NCBI GenBank assembly: GCA_035624455.1
Contig: DASPRM010000139.1
Coordinates: 1 to 64,000 of the forward strand
Direction of reading: 5' to 3'
Source of the DNA: Terriglobales bacterium
GTDB lineage: Bacteria; Acidobacteriota; Terriglobia; Terriglobales; Acidobacteriaceae
Length of the DNA: 64,000 bases
Shown piece after piece: positions 33,818 to 41,631 of the stretch. The notes beneath the pieces were generated by a model. It made no database searches, was not told where the DNA came from, and worked only from the letters and a program-made list of their open reading frames with translations. Position numbers and translations under genes: made by a program. Numbering within the stretch: the first letter of the stretch is position 1; each line of letters starts with the position of its first letter.

Positions 33818-34933
33818 ATGCCGGATAAACACTTTCGTGTGTTTGCCACTGCTTCGATCGGGGAGGAAGCGGAGAACGAGTTACGACGCCGTGGCTACGA
33901 GTTAGAGGTCTACCCCGAGCCAGAGCCACCCCCGAAACAGCTGATCATTGAGAAGGTGAAATCGGGTATTGATGGCCTGATTACAACCTTGCGCGATCCG
34001 ATCGATGCCGAAGTGTTCGAGGCGGGGAAGGGAAGGCTGAAAGTTGTCTCCCAGTACGCGGTGGGCTTCGACAATATCAACCGCGAAGACGCCAACCGTT
34101 ACAAGATCCCTTTCACGCACACTCCCGACGTTCTGACGGAGGCGACCGCCGAATTCGCCTTCTTCATCATGGGGGCTCTGGCACGTAAGCTGTGGAGCAG
34201 CGAGAGGCTGGTGCGTGAAAACAAGTGGGGGTATTGGCATCCGTTCCTGCCATTTCTTGGAGACGAGGTCACTGGCAAAGCCATCGCTGTGATCGGCACA
34301 GGACGAATTGGACTGGCGATGATCAAGAAGTGCACCGGGTTCGACATGAACATCCTCTGCTATGACCCGGTCTATCAAAATCATCGGTTCGTCGAAGCCA
34401 TCCAGGATTTGATGGATTTCCGTCACGCTCATGGTATTCAGAAGGATAAGAGCTGGATCAAGTACGTGGCGTTCGAAGAAGCGCTTCGCCAGGCAGATTT
34501 TGTCAGCGTGCATGTTCCTTTGCTGCGGCAGGGCGAGTCAGCGACTCCCACGTTCCACCTGTTCAATGAACGAACCCTGAAACTCATGAAGCCGACGGCC
34601 TATCTGGTGAATACTTCACGTGGACCTGTCGTTGACGAAGCTGCGCTGGCGCTAGCATTGAAAGAGAAGTGGATTGGAGGCGCGGCGTTGGATGTCTTCG
34701 AAAAGGAGCCGTTAGCGGCGGATTCTCCGCTGCGCGATCCCGCGCTGGAAGACCGCTGCCGACTGTTTTCGCACTTCGCCAGCGCCGGCAGAATTACCCG
34801 CTTGTCCATCGATCCCGACAAAGGCATGGCGGGGCGAACGGTGCAGGCACTCATCGATGTACTCGAGGGCAATCACAATGGTGATCCCTGCAAAATGCCG
34901 TTCGTGGTCAATAAAGAAGCGTTTTGCCCCTAA
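33818..34933 (+). CDS. NAD-dependent D-2-hydroxyacid dehydrogenase
   Basis: A protein of 371 residues from the ATG at 33818; the frame upstream overlaps the terminator and is not used. It is a D-isomer 2-hydroxyacid dehydrogenase related to phosphoglycerate and glyoxylate/hydroxypyruvate reductases. The NAD site is IAVIGTGRIGLAM. The catalytic Arg is in NTSRGPVVDE, the Glu lies further on in the DVFEKEP segment, and the His is in FSHFASAGRIT. There is no C-terminal ACT domain, so it is not the classical serine-pathway SerA. The substrate is uncertain. The nicotinamidase gene follows after 12 bases, probably in one operon. Confidence 0.88.
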   Translation: MPDKHFRVFATASIGEEAENELRRRGYELEVYPEPEPPPKQLIIEKVKSGIDGLITTLRDPIDAEVFEAGKGRLKVVSQYAVGFDNINREDANRYKIPFTHTPDVLTEATAEFAFFIMGALARKLWSSERLVRENKWGYWHPFLPFLGDEVTGKAIAVIGTGRIGLAMIKKCTGFDMNILCYDPVYQNHRFVEAIQDLMDFRHAHGIQKDKSWIKYVAFEEALRQADFVSVHVPLLRQGESATPTFHLFNERTLKLMKPTAYLVNTSRGPVVDEAALALALKEKWIGGAALDVFEKEPLAADSPLRDPALEDRCRLFSHFASAGRITRLSIDPDKGMAGRTVQALIDVLEGNHNGDPCKMPFVVNKEAFCP

Positions 34934-34945
34934 GGACTGCGTGCG

Positions 34946-35536
34946 ATGGTTGGCTTGCTCGTCATCGATGTACAAAATGATTTTGTCGAGGGCGGCGCAC
35001 TAGCTGTGAAGGGTGGCAAGAAGGTTGTGCCGCGCATAAACCGGCTTATCGAACGCCTGGGAGAAGACGCATTCGTCGTGTACACGATGGATTGGCATCC
35101 GCCGAAACATTCTCAATTCCGCCAGCACGGAGGCCCCTGGCCAGTGCACTGCATACAAGGAAGTGTGGGCGCAGAACTGGTTCGGGAATTGCACAAGCCG
35201 GGCACGCTGGGAAAGCATCATGAAGTGTTGCGCAAAGGACAGCACCCGCACCGGGACGGCTATTCGGGATTTGAGGCGGTCAACGCAGCAGGCGAAAGCC
35301 TGGAACAGGTCTTGAAGAAAAAAGCCCTCAACACTGTTGTTGTCTGCGGGCTCACTACAGACTACTGCGTGCGCGCTACAGCGCTCGATGCGGCCGAAGC
35401 CGGCTTCCGTGTGCACCTGGTGCTCGATGCGGTCGCGGGTGTCGAACCGGAGACGACGAACAAGGCGCTGGCGGAAATGAAGGCAGCGGGGGTCGAGTTC
35501 CACGAGAGCGTGGAGACGGTGCAAGTGGCAGCGTGA
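34946..35536 (+). CDS. pncA: Nicotinamidase
   Basis: An isochorismatase-like amidase of 196 residues that hydrolyses nicotinamide to nicotinate for NAD salvage. The catalytic triad Asp-8 (LLVIDVQNDF), Lys-97 (VLRKGQ) and Cys-141 (GLTTDYCVRAT) is present, with metal ligands Asp-49 and His-51 in YTMDWHPPKHSQF and a third His nearby. The cis-peptide region CGLTTDY is also typical. It follows the dehydrogenase gene with 12 bases between them and converges on purQ. Specificity for nicotinamide rather than another amide is well supported by these motifs. Confidence 0.92.
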   Translation: MVGLLVIDVQNDFVEGGALAVKGGKKVVPRINRLIERLGEDAFVVYTMDWHPPKHSQFRQHGGPWPVHCIQGSVGAELVRELHKPGTLGKHHEVLRKGQHPHRDGYSGFEAVNAAGESLEQVLKKKALNTVVVCGLTTDYCVRATALDAAEAGFRVHLVLDAVAGVEPETTNKALAEMKAAGVEFHESVETVQVAA

Positions 35537-35610
35537 GCCGAGTGCCGGTGGCAGTTGAGACTGTGTTTTGAACTCCCCATTTAAGGCCCAGAAGCAGGCG
35601 TGAACCCCGC

Positions 35611-35667
35611 ATCAAGAACTACCCCGCCCAAGCTTCGCTTGAACGGGGGCGCCTCAGGTTCTTTGAT
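35611..35667. repeat. Long nested hairpin between convergent genes
   Basis: Outer arms ATCAAGAAC (35611-35619) and GTTCTTTGAT (35658-35667) pair with one bulged T. Inside are CCCCG/CGGGG and CAAGC/GCTTG stems around a TTC loop. It lies between the converging pncA and purQ genes and may act as a two-way transcription barrier, or be one copy of a dispersed palindromic element. Confidence 0.5.
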
Positions 35668-35679
35668 GGGAGAATCGGG

Positions 35680-36369
35680 CTAGCGGGCCGCCATCACACC
35701 TACCAGCGACTGAAACACTTTGAAGCCGTCGGTGCCACCCAGTAGGCCCTCGCTGGAGCGTTCGGGATGGGGCATCATGCCGAGAACGTTGCGACCTTCG
35801 TTGCAAATCCCCGCAATGTTATCGAGTGATCCGTTGGGATTGGCTGCCGTTGTGACCTCGCCCTGTTCGGTGCAGTAGCGAAAGACGATCCGCCTGCGCA
35901 GTGCGCGCAAGGTCTCCTCGTTGCAGAAGTAGTTTCCTTCCATATGGCCGATCGGGATCTGAAGTACCTCACCCTCTTTGCACGAGTTGGTGAACGGGGT
36001 GTCAGGGTTTTCAACGCGGACATGCACAGCTCGGCACACGTACTTTAGCCCCGCATTCACCAAGAGCGCGCCCGGCAACATGTGAGACTCGCAAAGAATT
36101 TGGAAGCCGTTGCAGATGCCGAGGACTATTCCACCGCTATCGGCAAATTTCTTGACTGACTCCATCACGGGCGAGAAGCGGGCGATGGCGCCGGTGCGCA
36201 AGTAGTCACCGTAGGCGAAACCGCCGGGAATGATGACCACGTCGCAGTTTTCCAGATCATGAGACTCGTGCCAGAGAAAAGTGACGGGTTGGTGAGCGAC
36301 CGACTCGAGAACCCAGTAGGGATCGTGATCGCAGTTGGAGCCGGGGAACCTGATCACGCCGAATTTCAT
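35680..36369 (-). CDS. purQ: Phosphoribosylformylglycinamidine synthase, glutaminase subunit
   Basis: A class I glutamine amidotransferase of 229 residues, the PurQ subunit of the PurSQL formylglycinamidine ribonucleotide synthase (fourth step of purine synthesis). It supplies ammonia to PurL. The nucleophile Cys lies in [11 protein letters not shown], and the His/Glu pair of the triad is near the C terminus in [10 protein letters not shown]. The start [16 protein letters not shown] is typical. Neither purS nor purL is next to it, so the genes of this complex are dispersed here. It stands alone on the minus strand. Confidence 0.95.
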   Translation of the reverse strand: MKFGVIRFPGSNCDHDPYWVLESVAHQPVTFLWHESHDLENCDVVIIPGGFAYGDYLRTGAIARFSPVMESVKKFADSGGIVLGICNGFQILCESHMLPGALLVNAGLKYVCRAVHVRVENPDTPFTNSCKEGEVLQIPIGHMEGNYFCNEETLRALRRRIVFRYCTEQGEVTTAANPNGSLDNIAGICNEGRNVLGMMPHPERSSEGLLGGTDGFKVFQSLVGVMAAR

Positions 36370-36425
36370 GATGCCAGTCTAGCATGCGGTCAGGAGGCCC
36401 TCCCGACACCTAGGAAAACACGGGA

Positions 36426-36447
36426 GCGCGGACAGGAGCGTCCGCGC
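36426..36447. repeat. Perfect palindrome, possibly a dispersed element
   Basis: GCGCGGAC (36426-36433) and GTCCGCGC (36440-36447) form a perfect 8-bp stem with a six-base AGGAGC loop. A third copy of GTCCGCGC follows six bases on, at 36454-36461. It is in the gap between purQ and the Spy-like gene and has no T tract. The shape is REP-like; a genome-wide count is needed to call it a repeat family. Confidence 0.45.
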
Positions 36448-36477
36448 ACACACGTCCGCGCTACCCGGAATCGGAAA

Positions 36478-37080
36478 TTACCTGGGGGGTGGTTCGGGGC
36501 CATCCAGGTCCAGGGATGGTGGTGGAGGCGGAACACCGGGTGGGAACGGTGCTGTCATCGAGCCTGGTGGCCCAACCCTTCTAATAAACATTTGTTGGGT
36601 TCGGGTGTGGATGGCTTGTAACTGCTTCCACTGCTCCAGGCTGAGGACCTTGCGGAAGTCGAGAGTCATAAGCGTGAACTCGCGCTCCAGTTTGCCTCGC
36701 GCGGCGAGCAGCTGGTCGACCTGCGCGGTCACCTGTTTCTCGTCGGGATAATCTGCATGCATCAACTGCTCCAGCTTCAAATCCTGTTTTTGAGTTTCGG
36801 CGCCATAGTCGATCAGCTTAAGGCGATGCTGGTAGAAACTGTCTTCGAGTTGCTTGATCTGATTGTCAGTCAGATGCAGCTTGCTCACGATTTCGGAGTT
36901 TTTCCACCAGTTGCCGAGCTCTCCCTTGTAAAACATGACGTTGCCGCCGCCCATCGGGCCGCCGGAAACTGCCACACCGCCGACGGCTCCGCCGATTGGG
37001 CCGCCAGTGGTGACCGAGACTTGGGCGAGCATTAGATTAGGAATAACAAGCAGCCAAAACCAAGCGAATTTGATTTGCAT
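36478..37080 (-). CDS. Exported Spy/CpxP-like protein (periplasmic metal sensor type)
   Basis: A protein of 200 residues with a signal peptide (FAWFWLLVIPNLMLAQ). Residues about 60-165 are all-helical with the LTxxQ signature of the Spy/CpxP/ZraP family (LHLTDNQIKQLEDSFYQHRL, then LSLEQWKQLQAI). The N terminus is Gly-rich and the C terminus Pro-rich, ending in a run of prolines. Family proteins are periplasmic chaperones or metal-sensing partners of envelope-stress systems. It is the third gene of a sigma / anti-sigma / Spy operon, 21 bases after the anti-sigma gene, which suggests that it tunes or is controlled by that sigma factor. Confidence 0.82.
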   Translation of the reverse strand: MQIKFAWFWLLVIPNLMLAQVSVTTGGPIGGAVGGVAVSGGPMGGGNVMFYKGELGNWWKNSEIVSKLHLTDNQIKQLEDSFYQHRLKLIDYGAETQKQDLKLEQLMHADYPDEKQVTAQVDQLLAARGKLEREFTLMTLDFRKVLSLEQWKQLQAIHTRTQQMFIRRVGPPGSMTAPFPPGVPPPPPSLDLDGPEPPPR

Positions 37081-37101
37081 AGCGTTCTCCTCCAGAGAGT
37101 G

Positions 37102-37584
37102 CTATTTGGACTTTGTCAGGGCAGTACGATTCATCTCGTACGCCAAAAGGGTTGCTGGGGCCAGGGCATCGGGCACCTGGCTGTTTACGGTATGTTCCAC
37201 TTCCACAAGCAAGGCGAAATCCTGGTCCTGACTACGAATGGATTGGCTGTACGTGGGCGCCGGAACAGCTGGGGGCTTCGCGGGTTTCAGAAGAAACACC
37301 CCAAGAACAATCAAACCTACGACCATGCTCCAGGCCAGACCTGGAATGCCTTGGCTTGAGCGTGCGGCAATCTGGCTTTCAATGCGCGCGCGCTGCGCGG
37401 ACCAGAAGAACTCATCGCGGGCAGCAAGCTGCTGTGAGTCGTCGCGGAAAGCCGCGAGCGGTGCTGCGATCAGGTCGCGCTCACGGCGGCAATCGGCGCA
37501 AGATGCGAGGTGGCCGGCAACGCTGCCGGATGGCTCCTCCCACAGCGATGCGTTCAACTCAAATTCACTCAGATGGGGATTCAC
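37102..37584 (-). CDS. Zinc-finger anti-sigma factor, membrane-bound
   Basis: A protein of 160 residues with a GTG start that overlaps the sigma factor stop by 3 bases (GTGA). The N-terminal cytoplasmic domain has the zinc-binding H-x3-C-x2-C motif HLASCADC of the ZAS family, which sequesters its ECF sigma factor. One membrane helix follows at about residues 82-99 (GLAWSMVVGLIVLGVFLL), then a short periplasmic domain of about 55 residues. Release of the sigma factor would need proteolysis or a conformational signal, perhaps via the Spy-like protein encoded next. The order in the operon is sigma, anti-sigma, Spy-like. Confidence 0.88.
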   Translation of the reverse strand: MNPHLSEFELNASLWEEPSGSVAGHLASCADCRRERDLIAAPLAAFRDDSQQLAARDEFFWSAQRARIESQIAARSSQGIPGLAWSMVVGLIVLGVFLLKPAKPPAVPAPTYSQSIRSQDQDFALLVEVEHTVNSQVPDALAPATLLAYEMNRTALTKSK

Positions 37585-38171
37585 TGACCTGCTCCTTTTA
37601 GCCGGGTTCGGATGCCACTCAGGGCGCGAGAGAGATGCGCCTTAACGGTTCCAATTTCAACGTCGAGGGTGGCGGCAATTTCCTGCAGAGTCATATCTTC
37701 GGCAAAGCGCAGCAGGAAGACTTCACGTTGATTAGGAGATAAGCGGTTGGCGGCTTTCCAGATGGCCGCTACCCGCTCCCGCTCCACGAGTTGTGCTTCC
37801 GACGAAAGCTTGCCATCGGGTATTTGCTCGGCGATATCACTCAACTCTTGCCGGTCTGGCGCGTGAAACAGTTTTTGCCAGAAGCCGCGACGCTTGCTGC
37901 GGAAGTAATCGCGAGTCAGGTTGATGGCGATTCTGGTCAGCCAGGTCTCGACCGCAGCTTCTCCGCGGAAGCTGGCACGCTTCCGGTAAGCCCGCAGGAA
38001 GCATTCCTGAGTGAGATTGTCGGCCGCGTCCGGATCCTTCAGCACGCACAGCAGAATCCGGTAGATGCGCCGCTGATGGAGGCGGACGATCTGGTTGAAG
38101 TCCTGCTCTGCGAGAGACTTAGCATCCGGTACGGCCTCGATGGGCAACATTCCGGTGACGATGTCGGCCAA
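37581..38171 (-). CDS. ECF RNA polymerase sigma factor (RpoE-like)
   Basis: A protein of 196 residues with the two-domain architecture of ECF sigma factors. Region 2 is at about residues 25-95 (DAADNLTQECFLRAYRKRASF and WLTRIAINLTRDYFRS). Region 4 is at about 135-190 (LSPNQREVFLLRFAEDMTLQEIA, then DVEIGTVKAHLSRALSGIR). It recruits RNA polymerase to stress promoters and is presumably held by the anti-sigma factor encoded next. The 5' end faces the leader of the sulfite reductase operon, so the intergenic region (38172-38341) contains two divergent promoters. Confidence 0.92.
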   Translation of the reverse strand: MADIVTGMLPIEAVPDAKSLAEQDFNQIVRLHQRRIYRILLCVLKDPDAADNLTQECFLRAYRKRASFRGEAAVETWLTRIAINLTRDYFRSKRRGFWQKLFHAPDRQELSDIAEQIPDGKLSSEAQLVERERVAAIWKAANRLSPNQREVFLLRFAEDMTLQEIAATLDVEIGTVKAHLSRALSGIRTRLKGAGQ

Positions 38172-38299
38172 CCCTTTTGTCTCCTACACCAAAATTGACG
38201 AATCCAGGGGGCGGAGGTTTACATCCACTGACAATAGCTTGGATTCGATCTATCGCGCTTTTGAATCGCAATTATCGAGATTTTTAACCCGCTGGGTGA

Positions 38300-38329
38300 T
38301 TGACGGACGTGAATAATCCGGGCTAGGCT
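38300..38329 (+). promoter_or_regulatory. Candidate promoter of the sulfite reductase operon
   Basis: TTGACG (38300-38305) and TAGGCT (38324-38329) are separated by 18 bases. The -35 matches consensus at five of six positions, the -10 at three. The predicted start, near 38336, would place the leader ATG at 38342 only a few bases into the transcript, so the leader peptide would be nearly leaderless. Confidence 0.5.
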
Positions 38330-38341
38330 CTAGATCACTTT

Positions 38342-38437
38342 ATGATTTCCTCGTGCCAGATTGTGGGTTCTGGAGTCGCGTGCAATACGTGTTGTTGTAC
38401 GACCCCATCTTCTGGCGCTGGGAGGAGACTCGAGTAG
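38342..38437 (+). CDS. Cysteine-rich leader peptide (attenuator uORF)
   Basis: An open frame of 31 codons starting at ATG 38342 and ending in TAG at 38435. Five codons are Cys: number 5, number 14 and the consecutive run 17-19 (TGT TGT TGT, 38390-38398), within VACNTCCCTTPSSG. Five Cys in 31 codons, three of them adjacent, in a leader directly before a sulfite/nitrite reductase gene is the arrangement expected of an amino-acid attenuator. Poly-cysteine leader peptides that attenuate cysteine operons are known from mycobacteria. No strong ribosome site precedes it; the likely promoter lies so close that translation may be nearly leaderless. Function is inferred from position, codons and RNA structure. 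Confidence 0.72.
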   Translation: MISSCQIVGSGVACNTCCCTTPSSGAGRRLE

Positions 38438-38477
38438 TCATTCCTTAGACTAAAAAGTTGCAAAGAGGCCCACGCGC
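38415..38477 (+). promoter_or_regulatory. Candidate antiterminator pairing
   Basis: GCGCTGGG (38415-38422, inside the leader frame, just after the Cys codons) can pair with CCCACGCGC (38469-38477) with one bulged C. This uses the left arm of the terminator and excludes it. A ribosome stalled on codons 17-19 would leave 38415-38422 free; one that reaches the TAG at 38435 would cover it. Confidence 0.55.
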
Positions 38478-38509
38478 TAGAAGTAAAGCACGTGGGCCTT
38501 TTTGTTTTT
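38466..38509 (+). terminator. Intrinsic terminator (attenuator) before the reductase gene
   Basis: A 9-bp perfect stem, AGGCCCACG (38466-38474) and CGTGGGCCT (38491-38499), is extended by GCT/AGC inside the loop and followed by TTTTTGTTTTT. It lies between the leader frame and the reductase start codon (38522) with no gene before it to terminate other than the leader, so it is best read as an attenuator. Confidence 0.8.
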
Positions 38510-38521
38510 GGGACTGAACTT

Positions 38522-40225
38522 ATGCCGGAAGCTACCAAAGAGACAAAAGCCGCGAGGATCGAGCGGCTCAAACGCGCCAAAAATGCGTGGGAGAGCCTGC
38601 ACGAAATCCGGGAATTCGCCCGCCAGGGATGGCAGTCAATCCCTCCGGAGTGGCTGGGGACCTATTTCCGATTCTGGGGTGTGTACACTCAGGGCGACGG
38701 TGTTGGAGCGGTAGGCGGAACAGGCGGGGAAGGCAAAGCGCTTCCCTATTTCATGGTGCGGATTCGGATTCCCAATGGCTTGCTCCGGAGCCATCAATTG
38801 CGCACCATCGCCGATCTGGCAGCGAAATATGCAAGGGGAGTCGCCGACATCACCGTTCGACAGAATATTCAGCTGCACTGGGTTCGAATTGAGGATCTCC
38901 CCGATCTGCTGGAGCAACTATGGCGGGCCGGACTGACCACGATGGGCTCCTGTGGCGATGACACGCGCAACATTACTGGCTGCCCCCTGGCTGGAATTGA
39001 TGCTGATGAAATCTGCGATGCGTCGCCACTGGCGTTGGACGTGAATCGCTTTTTCGTTGGCAACTCGGAATTCTACAACCTCCCACGGAAATTCAAGATC
39101 AGCATCACCGGCTGCCGGGTATGGTGCTCCTATCCAGAGATTAATGACATTGGATTGACCGCAATCTCTCGCACACGAAACGGCAGCGAGGAGGTCGGTT
39201 TTTCGCTGCGGGTGGGAGGCGGGCTCTCAACAGATCCGTACTTTGCCCAGCGCTTGAATGCTTTTGTTGCCTGGAATCAGGTCCAGGCGGTGGTGAAGGG
39301 GATTGCGGAGATTTTTCGTGACAGCTCGATGTTGCGCACCAGCCGAGAGCAGGCTCGTCTGAAGTTCCTTTTCCTGAAGCACGGTTGGACAGCGCAGAGC
39401 TTCCTGCAAGAGTTGCACAGCCGAATCGGATTCAAGCTGGATCCCGCGGAACTGGAAGAGCCTCCGTTGGACGTCTATCGGGACCACGTGGGAATTCATC
39501 CGCAAAAGCAGCATGGGTATTCCTACATAGGGGCTGCGGTGCTGCGCGGGAGAATTTCAGCCGAGCAGTTGTTGGCTGCCGCAGAGTTGGCCGAAGGCTT
39601 TGCGGCAGGTGAGCTGCGAACCACCAACATGCAAAACCTGGTGATCGTGAATGTGCGCAAGGAACGGGCGGAGGCGCTGGCGCGGGAGTTGGAAGCAATT
39701 GGGCTGCGAACGAGCGCGTCGCCGTTCTGGCGGGGCGCGATTGCCTGCACGGGGTCGGAGTTCTGCAAATTGGCGATCACCGAGACCAAGAGTTTTACGC
39801 GGTGGTTGGTAGAAGAACTGGAAGAACGACTACCTGGCTTCGATCAGCAGTTAAAGCTGAACGTCACGGGCTGCCCGAACAGTTGCGGACAGCACTGGAT
39901 CGCGGACATCGGTCTGGAGGGAAAGAAGATCAAGGTGAATGGTCAGCTGGTGGATGCCTATTACTTCTGTGTCGGCGGGGCAGTGGGTAAGCAGCAGTCG
40001 ATAGCGCGTGCGGTTGGATATCGCTGCCTCGCTTCAGAGGTTCCGGACGCAATGGAACGCCTGCTGAGTAGCTATCAGGCGCTGCGGCACGAGGGCGAGA
40101 ATCTGCGGCAGTTTTTTGCCAGGCACACCAATGACGAACTGCGAACTTTCCTGGCAGGAGGTCTGATTGCTGCGGTCGCACGGGATATGGCAATGGGCAC
40201 AGTCCCGCCCGGAATCGAGGGATAA
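38522..40225 (+). CDS. Siroheme [4Fe-4S] sulfite/nitrite reductase (ferredoxin type)
   Basis: A hemoprotein reductase of 567 residues from the ATG at 38522, with the two-fold repeated ferredoxin-like and siroheme domains of the NirA/SirA family. The cluster and siroheme ligands are Cys-409 and Cys-415 (ACTGSEFC) and Cys-451 and Cys-455 (GCPNSCGQH). Six-electron reduction of sulfite to sulfide or of nitrite to ammonia cannot be told apart by these motifs. The Cys-rich attenuator before it, the tRNA-Cys and YeiH genes after it, and the absence of nitrate or nitrite transport genes favour sulfite for cysteine synthesis. The two siroheme genes follow 7 bases later. Confidence 0.92.
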   Translation: MPEATKETKAARIERLKRAKNAWESLHEIREFARQGWQSIPPEWLGTYFRFWGVYTQGDGVGAVGGTGGEGKALPYFMVRIRIPNGLLRSHQLRTIADLAAKYARGVADITVRQNIQLHWVRIEDLPDLLEQLWRAGLTTMGSCGDDTRNITGCPLAGIDADEICDASPLALDVNRFFVGNSEFYNLPRKFKISITGCRVWCSYPEINDIGLTAISRTRNGSEEVGFSLRVGGGLSTDPYFAQRLNAFVAWNQVQAVVKGIAEIFRDSSMLRTSREQARLKFLFLKHGWTAQSFLQELHSRIGFKLDPAELEEPPLDVYRDHVGIHPQKQHGYSYIGAAVLRGRISAEQLLAAAELAEGFAAGELRTTNMQNLVIVNVRKERAEALARELEAIGLRTSASPFWRGAIACTGSEFCKLAITETKSFTRWLVEELEERLPGFDQQLKLNVTGCPNSCGQHWIADIGLEGKKIKVNGQLVDAYYFCVGGAVGKQQSIARAVGYRCLASEVPDAMERLLSSYQALRHEGENLRQFFARHTNDELRTFLAGGLIAAVARDMAMGTVPPGIEG

Positions 40226-40232
40226 CTCGAAT

Positions 40233-40856
40233 ATGAGCATGAACCTGTTTCCGATTTTTCTGAAGCTTGAGGGTCGCGAGGTCGTGGTGATCGGCGGCGG
40301 CGCGATCGCCGAATCCAAGCTGGAGGGATTGCTGTCGGCTGGAGCTCGCCTGCGGCTAGTCGCGCCTGAATTGACACCGGGGATCGCGAAGATCATCGCT
40401 CGGGGCCGGATCGGCTGGCGTCAGGGGACATTTGAGCCTGCTGATTTAAACGGGGCGTTCATGGTGATCGCCGCTACCGACGAGCGATCAGTAAACGAGG
40501 CTGTATTCCAGGTTGCGCAAGAGAAAGGCGTGCTCTGCAATGCCGTAGATGATCCCGATCATTGCCACTTCTACTATCCGGCAGTGGTGAGGCGGGGCAA
40601 GCTGCAGATCGCAATTTCCACTGCAGGCCTGAGTCCAGCCCTGGCGCAGCGGCTCCGAAAGCAGTTAGAAGCGCAATTTGGCGAGGAATATGGTGCATGG
40701 CTGGATTGGCTCGGCGCGGTCAGGCACAACCTGTTTGCCAGCCAGATGAATTCTGAGGAACGAAAGAAAATTCTGCATCGTGTTGCCAGCCACACGAGCT
40801 TCGAGACCTTTGCCAGCTGCAAATCTCATCATCAAGTGCAGGAAGGGACGCAATGA
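40233..40856 (+). CDS. Precorrin-2 dehydrogenase / sirohydrochlorin ferrochelatase
   Basis: A Met8/CysG-N-like enzyme of 207 residues (ATG 40233; a second in-frame ATG lies 6 bases on). It oxidises precorrin-2 with NAD+ to sirohydrochlorin and inserts iron, giving siroheme for the reductase encoded before it. The Rossmann motif is VVVIGGGAIAESKLEGLL. The catalytic-domain stretch NAVDDPDHCHFYYPAVVRRG is typical; the conserved Asp in CNAVDD aligns with the residue thought to serve both reactions. It starts 7 bases after the reductase stop, and its stop overlaps the next start by 4 bases (ATGA). Confidence 0.9.
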   Translation: MSMNLFPIFLKLEGREVVVIGGGAIAESKLEGLLSAGARLRLVAPELTPGIAKIIARGRIGWRQGTFEPADLNGAFMVIAATDERSVNEAVFQVAQEKGVLCNAVDDPDHCHFYYPAVVRRGKLQIAISTAGLSPALAQRLRKQLEAQFGEEYGAWLDWLGAVRHNLFASQMNSEERKKILHRVASHTSFETFASCKSHHQVQEGTQ

Positions 40857-41629
40857 GAGGAACTGTGTATCTGGTGGGCGCCGGGCCGGGCAATGTGGAG
40901 CTGCTTACAGTGAAAGCTACGCGGGTGCTGCAGCAGGCGAACGTCGTGCTGCACGATTCCTTGGTCAGCAGTGAAGTGTTGGAGCTTATCTCGCCTGTCG
41001 CAAGGGTGATCGATGTCGGCAAGCGCTGCGGGCTCAAACTGCTGACTCAGGACGAAATCAACGGACTGCTGATTTCGTTTGCAGAGACGGATCGAACCGT
41101 AGTGAGGTTGAAGGGCGGAGATCCACTGGTCTTCGGCCGTGCGGGCGAGGAGATCGAAGCGCTTCGCGAAGCGGGAGTGAAATACGAAGTCGTTCCTGGG
41201 GTCACGGCTGCAAGTGGGGCAGCAGCCGCAGCGGGAATTTCACTCACCGATCGGCGTTGCGCTTCGAGTCTCCTCATTACTACGGGCCATCGGGGAGTGG
41301 AGAACCTGGGAGGTGACTGGCTAAGGCTGGCGCGCGGCGACACGACGCTCGTCGTCTACATGCCGGGTAAGGACTACCTGAAAATTGCAGAATTGCTAAT
41401 GGAGGCTGGGCTTGAGACGCAGACCCCGTGCGTGGTGGTGTCATCGGCCAGCCGTAGCAATGAGCAGGTCCGTTTTACGAATCTGGGGGATTTGTTGAGG
41501 ATTGCCACGCCCCCCGCTCCTGCGGTGTTGATCGTGGGCTGGGTGGCGGGGTCGGTGGAAGAGTTCCGTTCGATGATGACGCGGCCAGAGTTGCAGCGAG
41601 AACTGTCTCTCCCGCGATTTGAAGTTTGA
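40853..41629 (+). CDS. cobA: Uroporphyrinogen-III C-methyltransferase (SUMT)
   Basis: A SAM-dependent methyltransferase of 258 residues. It methylates uroporphyrinogen III at C2 and C7 to precorrin-2, the branch point to siroheme. Motifs: VYLVGAGPGNVELLTVKA (SAM-binding GAGPGD-like loop), VVRLKGGDPLVFGRAGEE and VVPGVTAASGAAAAAGISLT, all diagnostic for SUMT. It lacks the CysG N-terminal part, which is here the separate gene before it. The start overlaps the previous stop (ATGA). The stop at 41627-41629 is 2 bases from the first base of the tRNA-Cys gene. Confidence 0.94.
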   Translation: MRGTVYLVGAGPGNVELLTVKATRVLQQANVVLHDSLVSSEVLELISPVARVIDVGKRCGLKLLTQDEINGLLISFAETDRTVVRLKGGDPLVFGRAGEEIEALREAGVKYEVVPGVTAASGAAAAAGISLTDRRCASSLLITTGHRGVENLGGDWLRLARGDTTLVVYMPGKDYLKIAELLMEAGLETQTPCVVVSSASRSNEQVRFTNLGDLLRIATPPAPAVLIVGWVAGSVEEFRSMMTRPELQRELSLPRFEV

Positions 41630-41631
41630 GG

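Noticed and set aside
38379-38509. Reading the leader hairpins as a metabolite riboswitch or ANTAR target
   Set aside because: No conserved core of a SAM, cobalamin or other class is visible, and the loops are not hexanucleotide ANTAR loops. The Cys-rich frame explains the structures better.
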